DNA of 64,000 nucleotides from JANQRA01 sp035762545 (lineage in GTDB: Bacteria > Actinomycetota > Acidimicrobiia > Spongiisociales > ZC4RG35): NCBI GenBank assembly GCA_035762545.1, contig DASTOM010000019.1, positions 62,001 to 126,000 on the forward strand, written 5' to 3'. The first letter of the stretch is position 1. Each line of letters begins with the position of its first letter. This document shows positions 55,701 to 62,979 of this stretch, in pieces. Position numbers and translations under genes: made by a program. The notes beneath the pieces are model-generated. The model saw only the letters and a list, made by a program, of their open reading frames with translations. It was not told the origin of the DNA and ran no database searches.

Positions 55701-55765
55701 TCCTCCCAAAGTCGCGTGCTGGCCTCGATATCGGTGAAGAGGAAGGTGTTGGTGGTGTCGGTCAT
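52742..55765 (-). CDS. Class III cyclase - STAND ATPase - TPR regulator
   Basis: About 1007 residues. An N-terminal cyclase domain (about 5-170) has all canonical residues: D12, K51, D55, D106, N113 and R117. A STAND/NB-ARC-like ATPase then begins at ASEFMGREEEL, with Walker A GGPGGIGKT at 221-229 and Walker B LLVLDNLE at 293-300, followed by a winged-helix-like region and a long C-terminal TPR part. There is no LuxR HTH at the end. The start ATG 55765 fits the domain; an earlier in-frame start at 55798 adds little. The likely role is signal-responsive cAMP synthesis, inferred from domains. Confidence 0.87.
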   Translation of the reverse strand: MTDTTNTFLFTDIEASTRLWEEHPTAMPDALERHDRVVTAAITSHHGQVLKSTGDGVIARFHGVEDAVAAAVAAQRSLSAESWSATGPLRSRMGIHTGDAEARGDDFFGPTMNRTARIMAAGHGGQVLLSAVAASAVDGGLPTGVGLQDMGEHRLKDLTFPEHLYQVTIEGLPSVFASLRTLDSRPHNLPVQASEFMGREEELSGIQTMLAAPGTRLLTLGGPGGIGKTRLSLQIAAESLDQYRDGVFFVDLSAERDPSAAFEAVVRALNLPTSGSGDSLQVLKMRLRDKQMLLVLDNLEQVTEVGPGLAELLQHAPELDILVTSRETLRVRAERVFPVPPMTLPRPDDATEAIAEAEAVQLFTERARSVRPDFTITAENAPTVAEICLRLDGLPLAIELAAARLNVFSVTDLLQRLQQRLDILSAGGRDLPDRQRTLWGAIGWSYELLDEDERRLLEVASVFSSASFDALEVVAGQALDLDRMVLDVVSSLLDKSLIRTYDEGSSQRFTMLLMIKEFAWERLAEDTHRNGAVREAHARHYSSFVTNLEARLKGTDAQKAIDELAVEIGNLRTAWSYWVERKDLDQLLGLLDGLWALHESKGWYHAAIGLINDTLGVLEESEARESLAEEELALRSSLARAMMAVHGYGEEVEAAFIPVLELVRSVGTSAQTFSVLRSLASYYMSTIDFESAVDVGHELMTLAETENSDSIRAEAYYLLGSAMAFSGDETGIPNLDKAIALYRTDMHTMHRLRVGPNTAITARVAWGLLVYERGHMDQATARLTEALAIARELEHPFTLAHALYHNGYLSFLRSRFEDTLAHAHELARVSDENDYIVWRTLATVLEGAALVGLGRSDEGLEMTEAGVSLYRGLTTPPVFWPFILGLRAQVHLLAGQGSVALELARDALAVDPEAPEGAQFWVIIADVLRHSPDAAPADIEDAYQHALTGARQIGARLVELLAWTGLVQFRRRAGISPDGSEELSRLYSTFDEGLDESAMLEAKRVLG

Positions 55766-55870
55766 CGCGGACAGCCCATGTGCGCCAGATATTGCCACGG
55801 CGTTGGAGTTCCGTCTCCGTGGTCATCCCGGGCAAATAGGCTCCCCTGCGAGCGAGAAAGGAACAGAGAG

Positions 55871-56281
55871 ATGGGCATCACACGACCTGTCCCCGAGAAT
55901 CATCACGCCCCCGGTGGCCAGTACAGCCATGTGGCCATCGCCCCGGCGGGGAGGCTTGCCTTCATCGCCGGTCAGGTTGCGATTGGCCCGGACGGGAATC
56001 TGGTGGGCGAGGGCGACCTGGCTGCGCAGACCGCTCAGGTCTTCGCCAACCTGAAGAACATCATCGACAACCTCGGCGCCACACCGGCAGACATCGCCGA
56101 GCTTCGCACCTTCATCGTGGGAGACGATGTGGTACCGAGATTCCGGGAAGCACGAAAGGCGGCATTCGACGAGATGTTCCCCGATGGTCAGTACCCGCCC
56201 AACACTCTGCTGGTCGTAGCCGGTCTGGCGTCACCCGACATCGAAGTCGAGATCTCAGCGGTCGTGGCTCTCCCTGATTGA
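55871..56281 (+). CDS. RidA-like (YjgF/UK114) protein lacking the deaminase arginine
   Basis: 136 residues. It shows the RidA fold pattern: FIAGQVAIGPDG, then AQTAQVFANLKNIIDNLG, LRTFIVGDDVV and VEISAVVAL. In active imine deaminases an Arg sits in (Y/R)PARTTVEV; here the equivalent segment is YPPNTLLVV with no Arg. It should therefore belong to a Rid subgroup without that activity, or with another. AAAGGA lies about 10 nt before ATG 55871. The open frame far upstream is antisense to the ATPase gene and not real. Divergent from that gene, 105 nt apart. Confidence 0.85.
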   Translation: MGITRPVPENHHAPGGQYSHVAIAPAGRLAFIAGQVAIGPDGNLVGEGDLAAQTAQVFANLKNIIDNLGATPADIAELRTFIVGDDVVPRFREARKAAFDEMFPDGQYPPNTLLVVAGLASPDIEVEISAVVALPD

Positions 56282-56296
56282 CAGATCCCAGCCGTC

Positions 56297-56362
56297 TGTT
56301 GGGCGTCCTAATCTCCAAGGGGGGCAATCTTGGGAAGGGGGGCAAGATTCGGACGCCCAACA
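56297..56362. repeat. Nested inverted repeat with G6 tracts between convergent genes
   Basis: A 12-bp perfect outer arm, TGTTGGGCGTCC (56297-56308), pairs with 56351-56362. Inside, AATCTTG and CAAGATT form a second 7-bp stem, and AAGGGGGGCAA occurs twice. It sits between the RidA-like and histidine-kinase genes (stops 56281 and 56375). It may be a bidirectional terminator or a small dispersed palindromic element. Confidence 0.55.
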
Positions 56363-56374
56363 CACGGCTCGAAA

Positions 56375-57397
56375 TCACAACAGCGGCAGCGTCACCTCGA
56401 ATCTCGACTCGTCGCCGTCGTGGTGGTATTCGAGAGTGCCTCGCATCAGTCGCATCAGCTCCTGGCTGACCCAGAGACCGAGACCAAGTTGCGCAGGTGT
56501 GTGTTGGGAGGCATCGTCGCCCAGCATGCGGGCTAGTTCGGCCGGCAATCCGGCACCTTCGTCCTTGACAGCGAGAATGCCACGCCCTTCCCGACTGGCG
56601 ATGAGGACGGTCACCCGCCCCTTGCCGTGAGTGAGCGCATTGGTGAGGAGGTTGCGTACCACCTGGCGGAACCGCACCGGGTCACCATGGGCCACGATGT
56701 CGCCACTGGCCACGACCTCGACATCGGTGGCCCGCTTGCCCAACGCTTCCATCACCTGGGCGAGATTGGCACCCAGGTTCAGGTTCACGTCAGCGACACG
56801 CAGCTCGCCACGCTCGATGCTTGCGGCGGTCAACAGATCCTCGATGACCCCGCCGAGGTCGGCCGCCTGCTCCGTCATCTGCTGAACGACTCGAGCGCGG
56901 GTCTCATCGCTCAGAGGAGTCCGGGATTCGAAGAGGAGGTTGGCGTATCCCACGACGGCCGACAACGGCGTGGCCAGATCCCGGCTCACCGCTTTCACGA
57001 AGTTCGATTGATCCCGAACCAAATCGGCCGCCCCTTGGCCGACGCCGCCGACGCCGGTGATGTTCCTGAAAACGAGCAGGGTCAGGTTGGCCGAGGTCAA
57101 CGGTTTGACGGAAAGGCGGATCAGGTCCTGGTCGGTCCGGTACTCGGCGAGGGCCCCCCCGGTCCGTTCGGCGTTCTCGATTATGTCGAGAACCAGGTTC
57201 GCGGTCTCGTCGTCGAGGACGTCGGCGATGTGGTCACCGGGACGTACCGGGTGGCTGAACACCGTGGACATCGGTCGATTGACATGCACCACGCGGCGGT
57301 CGAAATCGACCTCGACGATCGTTTCGGGCAGCGTGGCGAGAATCTCTTCGAACCCAGCCGGTTCGGGGGGAGCTAGCTCAGTGCGGTGCCGAAACAC
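56375..57397 (-). CDS. PAS-type histidine kinase lacking the phosphoacceptor histidine
   Basis: 340 residues, soluble. An N-terminal PAS-like domain (about 16-115) is followed by a HisKA-like helix and an HATPase domain: N-box NLLTNALTHG, G1 KDEGAGLP, G2 GLGLWV. The H-box reads FVKAVSRDLATPLS, where the phosphoacceptor His of the family (S-H-E/D-L-R-T-P-L) is Arg139 (codon 56983-56981). ATP binding is likely, but autophosphorylation at the usual site is not. It may act as a pseudokinase or phosphatase. Directly upstream lie a micro-ORF and a hairpin. Confidence 0.82.
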   Translation of the reverse strand: MFRHRTELAPPEPAGFEEILATLPETIVEVDFDRRVVHVNRPMSTVFSHPVRPGDHIADVLDDETANLVLDIIENAERTGGALAEYRTDQDLIRLSVKPLTSANLTLLVFRNITGVGGVGQGAADLVRDQSNFVKAVSRDLATPLSAVVGYANLLFESRTPLSDETRARVVQQMTEQAADLGGVIEDLLTAASIERGELRVADVNLNLGANLAQVMEALGKRATDVEVVASGDIVAHGDPVRFRQVVRNLLTNALTHGKGRVTVLIASREGRGILAVKDEGAGLPAELARMLGDDASQHTPAQLGLGLWVSQELMRLMRGTLEYHHDGDESRFEVTLPLL

Positions 57398-57423
57398 GTG
57401 GTGTCAACCTTGGGGGTATGCCA

Positions 57424-57448
57424 GAACCGGCCTCTGAGAGGCCGGTTC
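57424..57448 (-). terminator. Hairpin between the micro-ORF and the kinase gene
   Basis: GAACCGGCCTC (57424-57434) pairs with GAGGCCGGTTC (57438-57448), an 11-bp perfect stem with a 3-nt loop. It begins 23 nt after the stop of the 30-codon ORF and ends 27 nt before the kinase start, on the same transcript direction, so it could be a terminator or attenuator. No U-tract is seen. Confidence 0.65.
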
Positions 57449-57471
57449 CAACATGATTCCGGGCCAGGGGA

Positions 57472-57564
57472 TCAACTCATGTCGCTGAGAGATGCAAGCG
57501 CGGGTGCCGCTGCAGCGAACGACGAAAGGACGAGAAGTGCGAGGATGGAGAGACGACGACGCAT
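57472..57564 (-). CDS. 30-codon ORF with signal peptide and strong ribosome-binding site
   Basis: ATG 57564 to TGA 57472. AAGGAGG lies seven nucleotides upstream of the ATG. The peptide begins MRRRLSILALLVLSS, then a hydrophobic run ending in an AxA-type cleavage site (APALA), leaving a mature tail of only six residues (SLSDMS). It is too short for a known family. It could encode an exported signal peptide/pheromone, or its translation could control the hairpin at 57424-57448 ahead of the kinase gene. Confidence 0.6.
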   Translation of the reverse strand: MRRRLSILALLVLSSFAAAAPALASLSDMS

Positions 57565-57667
57565 TTGTGGACCTCCTTATGCCCGGGAACCTGTGTCGTA
57601 CCGAGAATCTGCATCAGAGGTCTCTCGCTACTGTCTCAACCCGGGTCGGAGCCTTCCGCCACCCGTC

Positions 57668-60600
57668 TCAGGATGCGTTGGCGCGTTGCCCGCGGGTTGT
57701 CACCTGATGTCCGTCGGCACGGAGAGCGGCCAAGTCGCGACGAACAGTGGTCGGACTCACACCGAGCGCCTCCGCGATGTGATCCACGGTGGCGGCGGCC
57801 CCCTGCACACTGGTCTCGTCGAGGACACGCAGGAGCCGTTGTCTTCGCAGCAGGATCGGGTCGGTGATGGCGGCATCATCGGGCTGCTCTACGGTCCAGG
57901 TGACCCGTACCAGGTCATCCTCGGTGAGGGAACGCCCGGTCGGTGCGTCGTCTCGTGGGAGGACGACATCCACGCGGGTGGCGGAGAACGTATTTGCCCG
58001 CGCTGCGATGGCGCGATGCTCGGGAACGCGGGCGATCGCTTGATCGACACCACTCGGACCGAGTCCTGCCAGAGCGTCGAGCAGCAGCCGGTGCGCTTCG
58101 AGTGCGGCTGTCTTCGCTGTACCCCGGTCCCCGGCCGCTTCGGCTGCGATGGCGAGCCGGTGGTGGATCAGATACGGCCGCTCCACCCCGGACGGGGTGT
58201 CGTCGGCGGCCTCGGAAGCGAGTGCCAGCCCCGCGTCGATCTCTCCTGATGCGATGAGGGCAATTGCCCTGATCGACTTCAACTCCACGGCGAGGTGATC
58301 GAGACCACCCTCGCCCGCTCTGGCTTCGGCCCGGTCCAACACGGCGATGGCTTCGGCGGGTTGGTCGTCCTCGAGGGCGAGCAGCGCCAAGGATCTGAGG
58401 TGTTGGACTTCGAGAACCACGTTCTCGACACCCAGCTCCGTCAGGCTCTCCTCGAGAAGCTCCCTGGCGTGGTCCCGGTCTCCGGCTCGAGCCGCGACTC
58501 CGGCGAGGATCTCCAGACACTGTGCTGCGCGTGCTCGGTCGCCGAACTCCTCGAACATCCGGAGCGCACGTTGAGCGTCCTCCCGGGCCCGCACATCACT
58601 GCCGAGGAGGTTGTGCCGACCGTGTGCCGAGTTCACAAGCACCATCGCCTCACCGCGCCGGTTGCCCAGTTGTTCGAATATGAGGGCGGCGCGGTCGTAC
58701 CTCTCCAGGGCGTCGGCGACGTGACCGACGACCAGGGTCAGGTTGGCGAGGTTGGTCAGGTTCACCCCCTCACCGTGGCGATATCCGATCTCGCGGCACA
58801 ACTCGATAGCCATCTCGTAGGCGGCCGCGGCTCGATCACTCTGCCCACCGGCACGATAAGCGCGACCCTGGATGCCTGCCACCTCGGCTCGCCCACGGGT
58901 GTCCCGTTCGCGATCGAAGACCTCGAGCGCCGTGTCCAACAGCTGAAGGGCAGGCTCCACCTTCTGGACCTCGACGAGGGTGGAGGCGAGCTCGGTCAAG
59001 GCGCGGGCCCTTGTCTTCGGGAGCTTGGCCGACGCAACGGCATCTTCGAGGGGGCGGATGGCATCCACCGGCTTGCCCGACCAACGGCGGATGGCCCCCT
59101 CGGCTATCAAGGCAGTCGCCACCATGTCACCGCCCCCGGTCTCCCGTTCCATCGCCACCGAGTGCACGGCGCTCTCGACGGCAGCGGACAGATCGCCCTC
59201 CTGCGCCTTCAGGGATGCTCTCCTGCGTTCCACATCACCCCGCACGTCAACTATCGATTCGGCGAGCTCAGCCATCTCCTCGATCACGTCGGCCTGTTCG
59301 GAACGACGGCCGAGGACGTTGAGAGCGTCCTCGAGATGTCTCAGGATCAGGTAGCGCTCGCCGTCGGGGAGGTCTGCTGCGATCGAGGTCTCCCGGGCTG
59401 CCTGGAGATGCTGCCGGGCGGTGCCATAGGCGCTGAGCTCGATGGCACGCAGACCCGCCGCTCTGAGGTAGTCGGTCGCCTGGACCGCCTCGCCGGCCTC
59501 GCGGAAGTGGTGGCCTATGGCCTCGATGTTCTCCGGAGCCAGCTCCGAGATCGACTGGGCCACCGCGCGGTGGATGGCCACCCTTCTCTGTGCGGGAACA
59601 GACTCGTAGACCACCTGGCGTGCCTGGTCATGGGCGATGTGGAAACGTCCCGCCGAATCCTCGACGAGCAGACCGCGGAACAGCAGCTCGTCTATTGCCC
59701 GTAACAGCTCCGGTTTGTCGAGTGTGGCCACCCGGCTGATCAGGCTCACGTCGATGTGATCACCGATTATCGAAGCCACCTCGTACACCCCGAGCACCTC
59801 GGGCGACAGGAGGGACATGCGCGCCTCGATGATGACCCGGACGCGCGGGGCCACCGGAATGATCCCGTCGTCGATCTGGCTAGCCAGCACCTCGATCGGG
59901 TCCGACCCTGCTGAGAAGAGGCCACGGTCCCTCAGGGTGAGGAGTGTTTCCAGCGTGAAGAGGATGTTCCCGCCGGTTTGGCGGTGGATCCTGGTGGCGA
60001 TCCCCGAATCGAGTCGGGTCGTTCCGAGACTGCGTCTGATCATCTCCTCGAGCTCGAAGACAGATAGTGGGGACAGAATCGCCCGACCCAGACCGGCGCT
60101 CCTGTCGAGTTGCCGAAGGGTGTCCCAGACCTCGGCGTCACCGCGCGCCTCCTCACTTCGATACGCCAGGACGAGCAACACCTGGGAGTGAGCCAAACGC
60201 ACAGCCAACTGCTTGAGGACAGCGAGGGTGTCCCGGTCCGACCATTGGACGTCGTCGATGATCACGACATGGGGCGAGATGTCGCCCAGGGAGGCGAGGA
60301 TGTGGACCAGGGCCTCGAGCATTCGTGTGGACTCTTCATCGGGCCGCAGTTGCTGGGACTTGGTCCCCGTTTCGCCACCGCCGCCGAGGACGGGAGCGAG
60401 ACGCGCGGCACTCTGCAGCCAGATGGGGTCGACCTGCTCGGTCAACTGCTCGATCCGTAACGGGCTCAACGAGTTGAGTAGATCGATGATCGGGCCGAAG
60501 GGGCGGACCGCACCGGGACGTGCGTGCGCCCAGGTCACCTCGAACCCACGCCACCGTGCGTCTTCCCCCATCTCGACAGCCAGCCGGGTCTTACCGATTC

Positions 60601-61513
60601 CAGGCTCACCTTCGACCATCACGACCCCACCGTTCCCGCCGAGGACCTGCTCCAGGGCATCCACGAGGATCCGTCGTTCCGAGTCCCTGCCTACGAAGGG
60701 AGTCTCACCCGCCCCTCCGGCGAGGATCGCAGTTGGGGCGGTGGACGCAGCGGGCTCGACCCGGGACCTCCGATGGCGGAGAACCCGCTCGTAGATGTGC
60801 TGGGTCGGAGCCGACGGTTCGGTCCCGAGTTCCTCGGCCAGGACCGACCTGAGACGCTCGTACTGGTCGATGGCCTCGGTGGTCCGTCCCAGGAGGAAGT
60901 TGAGACGCATGACCTCACGGTGACCGTCTTCGCTGAGGGAGTCATGGTGGGTGAGGCGGCGGGCAAGATCGAGGGCCTCCTCGTAGTCGCCTCCCGCCTT
61001 GGTCGATGTGACGAGACGACGCAGGGCCGTCAGGTACTTCTGCCGATAGTGCTCCTGCTCGGCGACCACCCAGTCGTCGAAGTACCCGGCGAGAAAGTCC
61101 CCGCGGTACAACTCGACGCATCTGCGAAGACGCGAAGGCTCGTTCGGGTCCGGGTCACCGCCCATGTCCTGGTCCGGCTTGAACGAGCTGTCGAACTCCT
61201 CGACGTCCAGCCAGTAGGAGGCTTCGGTGTTGAACGTCAGAGTGTCGCTGGTCGCCTTGAGATGGGTGACCCCTCCGACGTTGACCACGTCTTGGATCTG
61301 CCAGAGGGCGTGGCTGAGCCGTCGTCGCGCCCGACTGTCGGGGAGATCGGGCCAGAAAGTCCCTGCCAGCAGATCCCGGGAGATGGGTCGTTGCCGGTTG
61401 GCCACCAGGTAGGCGAACAAAGAGCGCCCGGTCCGGGAGGCGATCGGCGGGAGCGAAGTGGCGCCGCGTTCGAGGAGGAATCCACCAAACAGATGAATTC
61501 GAAGAGGCTCCAT
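57668..61513 (-). CDS. BTAD/SARP-type regulator with ATPase, TPR and C-terminal DeoR-like HTH
   Basis: 1281 residues. N-terminal winged-helix OmpR-like domain (1 to about 95: IHLFGGFLLERG, then RRRLSHALWQIQ) and BTAD helical domain (about 100-250). Next an ATPase module starts at FVGRDSERRIL, with Walker A GEPGIGKTR near 303-311 and Walker B VVIIDDVQWSD. A long TPR region follows. The last 60 residues (RRQRLLRVLDE, TVDHIAEALGVSPTTVRRDL) form a DeoR-type helix-turn-helix. Two DNA-binding modules at opposite ends is unusual. A global ATP-dependent transcription regulator is inferred; the target is unknown. Start ATG 61513; divergent from the SDR at 61591. Confidence 0.86.
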   Translation of the reverse strand: MEPLRIHLFGGFLLERGATSLPPIASRTGRSLFAYLVANRQRPISRDLLAGTFWPDLPDSRARRRLSHALWQIQDVVNVGGVTHLKATSDTLTFNTEASYWLDVEEFDSSFKPDQDMGGDPDPNEPSRLRRCVELYRGDFLAGYFDDWVVAEQEHYRQKYLTALRRLVTSTKAGGDYEEALDLARRLTHHDSLSEDGHREVMRLNFLLGRTTEAIDQYERLRSVLAEELGTEPSAPTQHIYERVLRHRRSRVEPAASTAPTAILAGGAGETPFVGRDSERRILVDALEQVLGGNGGVVMVEGEPGIGKTRLAVEMGEDARWRGFEVTWAHARPGAVRPFGPIIDLLNSLSPLRIEQLTEQVDPIWLQSAARLAPVLGGGGETGTKSQQLRPDEESTRMLEALVHILASLGDISPHVVIIDDVQWSDRDTLAVLKQLAVRLAHSQVLLVLAYRSEEARGDAEVWDTLRQLDRSAGLGRAILSPLSVFELEEMIRRSLGTTRLDSGIATRIHRQTGGNILFTLETLLTLRDRGLFSAGSDPIEVLASQIDDGIIPVAPRVRVIIEARMSLLSPEVLGVYEVASIIGDHIDVSLISRVATLDKPELLRAIDELLFRGLLVEDSAGRFHIAHDQARQVVYESVPAQRRVAIHRAVAQSISELAPENIEAIGHHFREAGEAVQATDYLRAAGLRAIELSAYGTARQHLQAARETSIAADLPDGERYLILRHLEDALNVLGRRSEQADVIEEMAELAESIVDVRGDVERRRASLKAQEGDLSAAVESAVHSVAMERETGGGDMVATALIAEGAIRRWSGKPVDAIRPLEDAVASAKLPKTRARALTELASTLVEVQKVEPALQLLDTALEVFDRERDTRGRAEVAGIQGRAYRAGGQSDRAAAAYEMAIELCREIGYRHGEGVNLTNLANLTLVVGHVADALERYDRAALIFEQLGNRRGEAMVLVNSAHGRHNLLGSDVRAREDAQRALRMFEEFGDRARAAQCLEILAGVAARAGDRDHARELLEESLTELGVENVVLEVQHLRSLALLALEDDQPAEAIAVLDRAEARAGEGGLDHLAVELKSIRAIALIASGEIDAGLALASEAADDTPSGVERPYLIHHRLAIAAEAAGDRGTAKTAALEAHRLLLDALAGLGPSGVDQAIARVPEHRAIAARANTFSATRVDVVLPRDDAPTGRSLTEDDLVRVTWTVEQPDDAAITDPILLRRQRLLRVLDETSVQGAAATVDHIAEALGVSPTTVRRDLAALRADGHQVTTRGQRANAS

Positions 61514-61590
61514 AACGTCAAGGTACCCGCGAGAGTTCTGGTAATCGACCTCGAAGAAGGTTCCTGATTCGCCATCGGTAGGTTCGCGGG

Positions 61591-62229
61591 GTGCCCGAGC
61601 ATCGAAGAGCCCTGATAATCGGTGCCAGCCGCGGAATCGGCCTCGGTCTGGTGAATGCCCACTTGGAGGCCGGTTGGGAGGTCCACGCCACCACCCGCCA
61701 CGGGAATGCCGCGAATTCCGATCCCGGCGTCACGTGGCACCGTCTCGAGGTCCGGGATCGCGATCAACTGGACGTGATGGTCGCGGGCCTGCCTCGTCTC
61801 GACCGGATCGTCCACAACGCCGGAGTGCTCCGGGCGCCCCGCGCAGAGCTGATGGAAGTCAACACCAAGGCACCGATTCGAATCGTGCAGGCCCTGCTCG
61901 ATGCAGCGCTCCTGTCATGGGACGGGCAGGTGGCGATAATGACCTCCCAAATGGGTTCTCGCCGTGGTCGGACCGGGAGTCTCGGCGACTACGGCGACTC
62001 AAAGGCGGCGCTGAATGACGAATTCCGCGCTCGCGCCGATGAGTGGAGACGTCTAGGGGCGATCGCGATCGTCATCCACCCGGGCTGGGTCAGGACGGAC
62101 ATGGGTGGGCCGGGAGCGTCTATCTCGATCGATCAGAGTGTTCGTGGGACGATGCGGCTTCTGGACGGTCTCACCGCGGCAGACCACGGGAGTTTCCTCA
62201 CTTGGGACGGGCGGGTTCATCCCTGGTGA
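61591..62229 (+). CDS. Short-chain dehydrogenase/reductase
   Basis: 212 residues. Cofactor loop GASRGIG at about 11-17, NAG in HNAGVL, catalytic Ser in MTSQMGSRRG and Tyr/Lys in YGDSK. It resembles the C-factor/sniffer-like SDR group. The start is GTG 61591. It lies opposite the BTAD regulator across a 77-nt gap, and its 3' end overlaps the convergent acyltransferase gene by 13 nt. Substrate unknown. Confidence 0.87.
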   Translation: MPEHRRALIIGASRGIGLGLVNAHLEAGWEVHATTRHGNAANSDPGVTWHRLEVRDRDQLDVMVAGLPRLDRIVHNAGVLRAPRAELMEVNTKAPIRIVQALLDAALLSWDGQVAIMTSQMGSRRGRTGSLGDYGDSKAALNDEFRARADEWRRLGAIAIVIHPGWVRTDMGGPGASISIDQSVRGTMRLLDGLTAADHGSFLTWDGRVHPW

Positions 62230-62909
62230 CCATCCCATTCCGAACGCGGGGGACCGGAGACCTCCGTGCCCGGGAAACGGGAGATCGTCTCAGAGATCCA
62301 TTCTGACCAAGCCGTCATCAGCGACGTCTCACCCGCGCCGGAGTCCAATGCCGTACCCACCACGAGTCTCAACGGAGCACGTCTCAGCTTGTTGTCCAAA
62401 CCAAAGGTCTGACCCGTACCGATCACTGCAACCGGGAGCAGAGGGACTTCGGCCCGGCAGGCCAGCCAGGCAGCGCCCCGTCTCGGCGGGAGCGTGCCCC
62501 AATGCGAGACTCTGGTGGCCTCGGGGAACACGCCCACGACCTCTCCGGCTGCCAGGGCGCTCAAAGCCGTCCGCACTGCACCAATGGGTCGTCGTTGGCG
62601 TGGTGTCGGGATGGCGCCGTAGCCGGTGATCAGCCAGTTGAGCAGCCTGCTCTCCGTGAACAGGTTGTCGAGTGCGAGGAAGCGGACCGGGCGGTCGAGA
62701 CCACAGGCGATGACGGGCGGGTCGAAGTGGGAGTAGTGGTTGGCGGCGACCACGTAGGGCGCGGATGGGGGCATCGTCTCGCACTCCACCCGAAAGGAGA
62801 AGAACGTCCGGCCGACAGTCCGCAGGACAGGAGGGGAGACTGTCCAGAGGAACTTGCTTCGTAGCCAGGTGGAAGGCGGCCCTCCCTCGTGAATTCCGGT
62901 CGGAGTCAT
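62217..62909 (-). CDS. 1-acyl-glycerol-3-phosphate acyltransferase-like (PlsC)
   Basis: 230 residues. NHYSHFDPP provides the H-x4-D catalytic pair, and VVGVFPEATRVS matches the FPEGTR substrate motif (Ala for Gly). The hydrophobic N-terminal segment after residue 15 may tether it to the membrane. It acylates a lysophospholipid or similar acceptor. ATG 62909 fits the family start; the longer frame to 63059 runs into the divergent SDR gene. Confidence 0.84.
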   Translation of the reverse strand: MTPTGIHEGGPPSTWLRSKFLWTVSPPVLRTVGRTFFSFRVECETMPPSAPYVVAANHYSHFDPPVIACGLDRPVRFLALDNLFTESRLLNWLITGYGAIPTPRQRRPIGAVRTALSALAAGEVVGVFPEATRVSHWGTLPPRRGAAWLACRAEVPLLPVAVIGTGQTFGLDNKLRRAPLRLVVGTALDSGAGETSLMTAWSEWISETISRFPGTEVSGPPRSEWDGHQG

Positions 62910-62979
62910 GACGTGGCCGGGGGACGATACCCACGTCGGCTTCCTAGGGTTCGTCATCCCAGAGACAGGAGCGTGTCCG

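Noticed and set aside
54821..55870. Long N-terminal extension of the RidA-like gene
   Set aside because: It is antisense to the STAND-ATPase gene; RidA proteins are about 130 residues and start at the ATG with an upstream AAAGGA.
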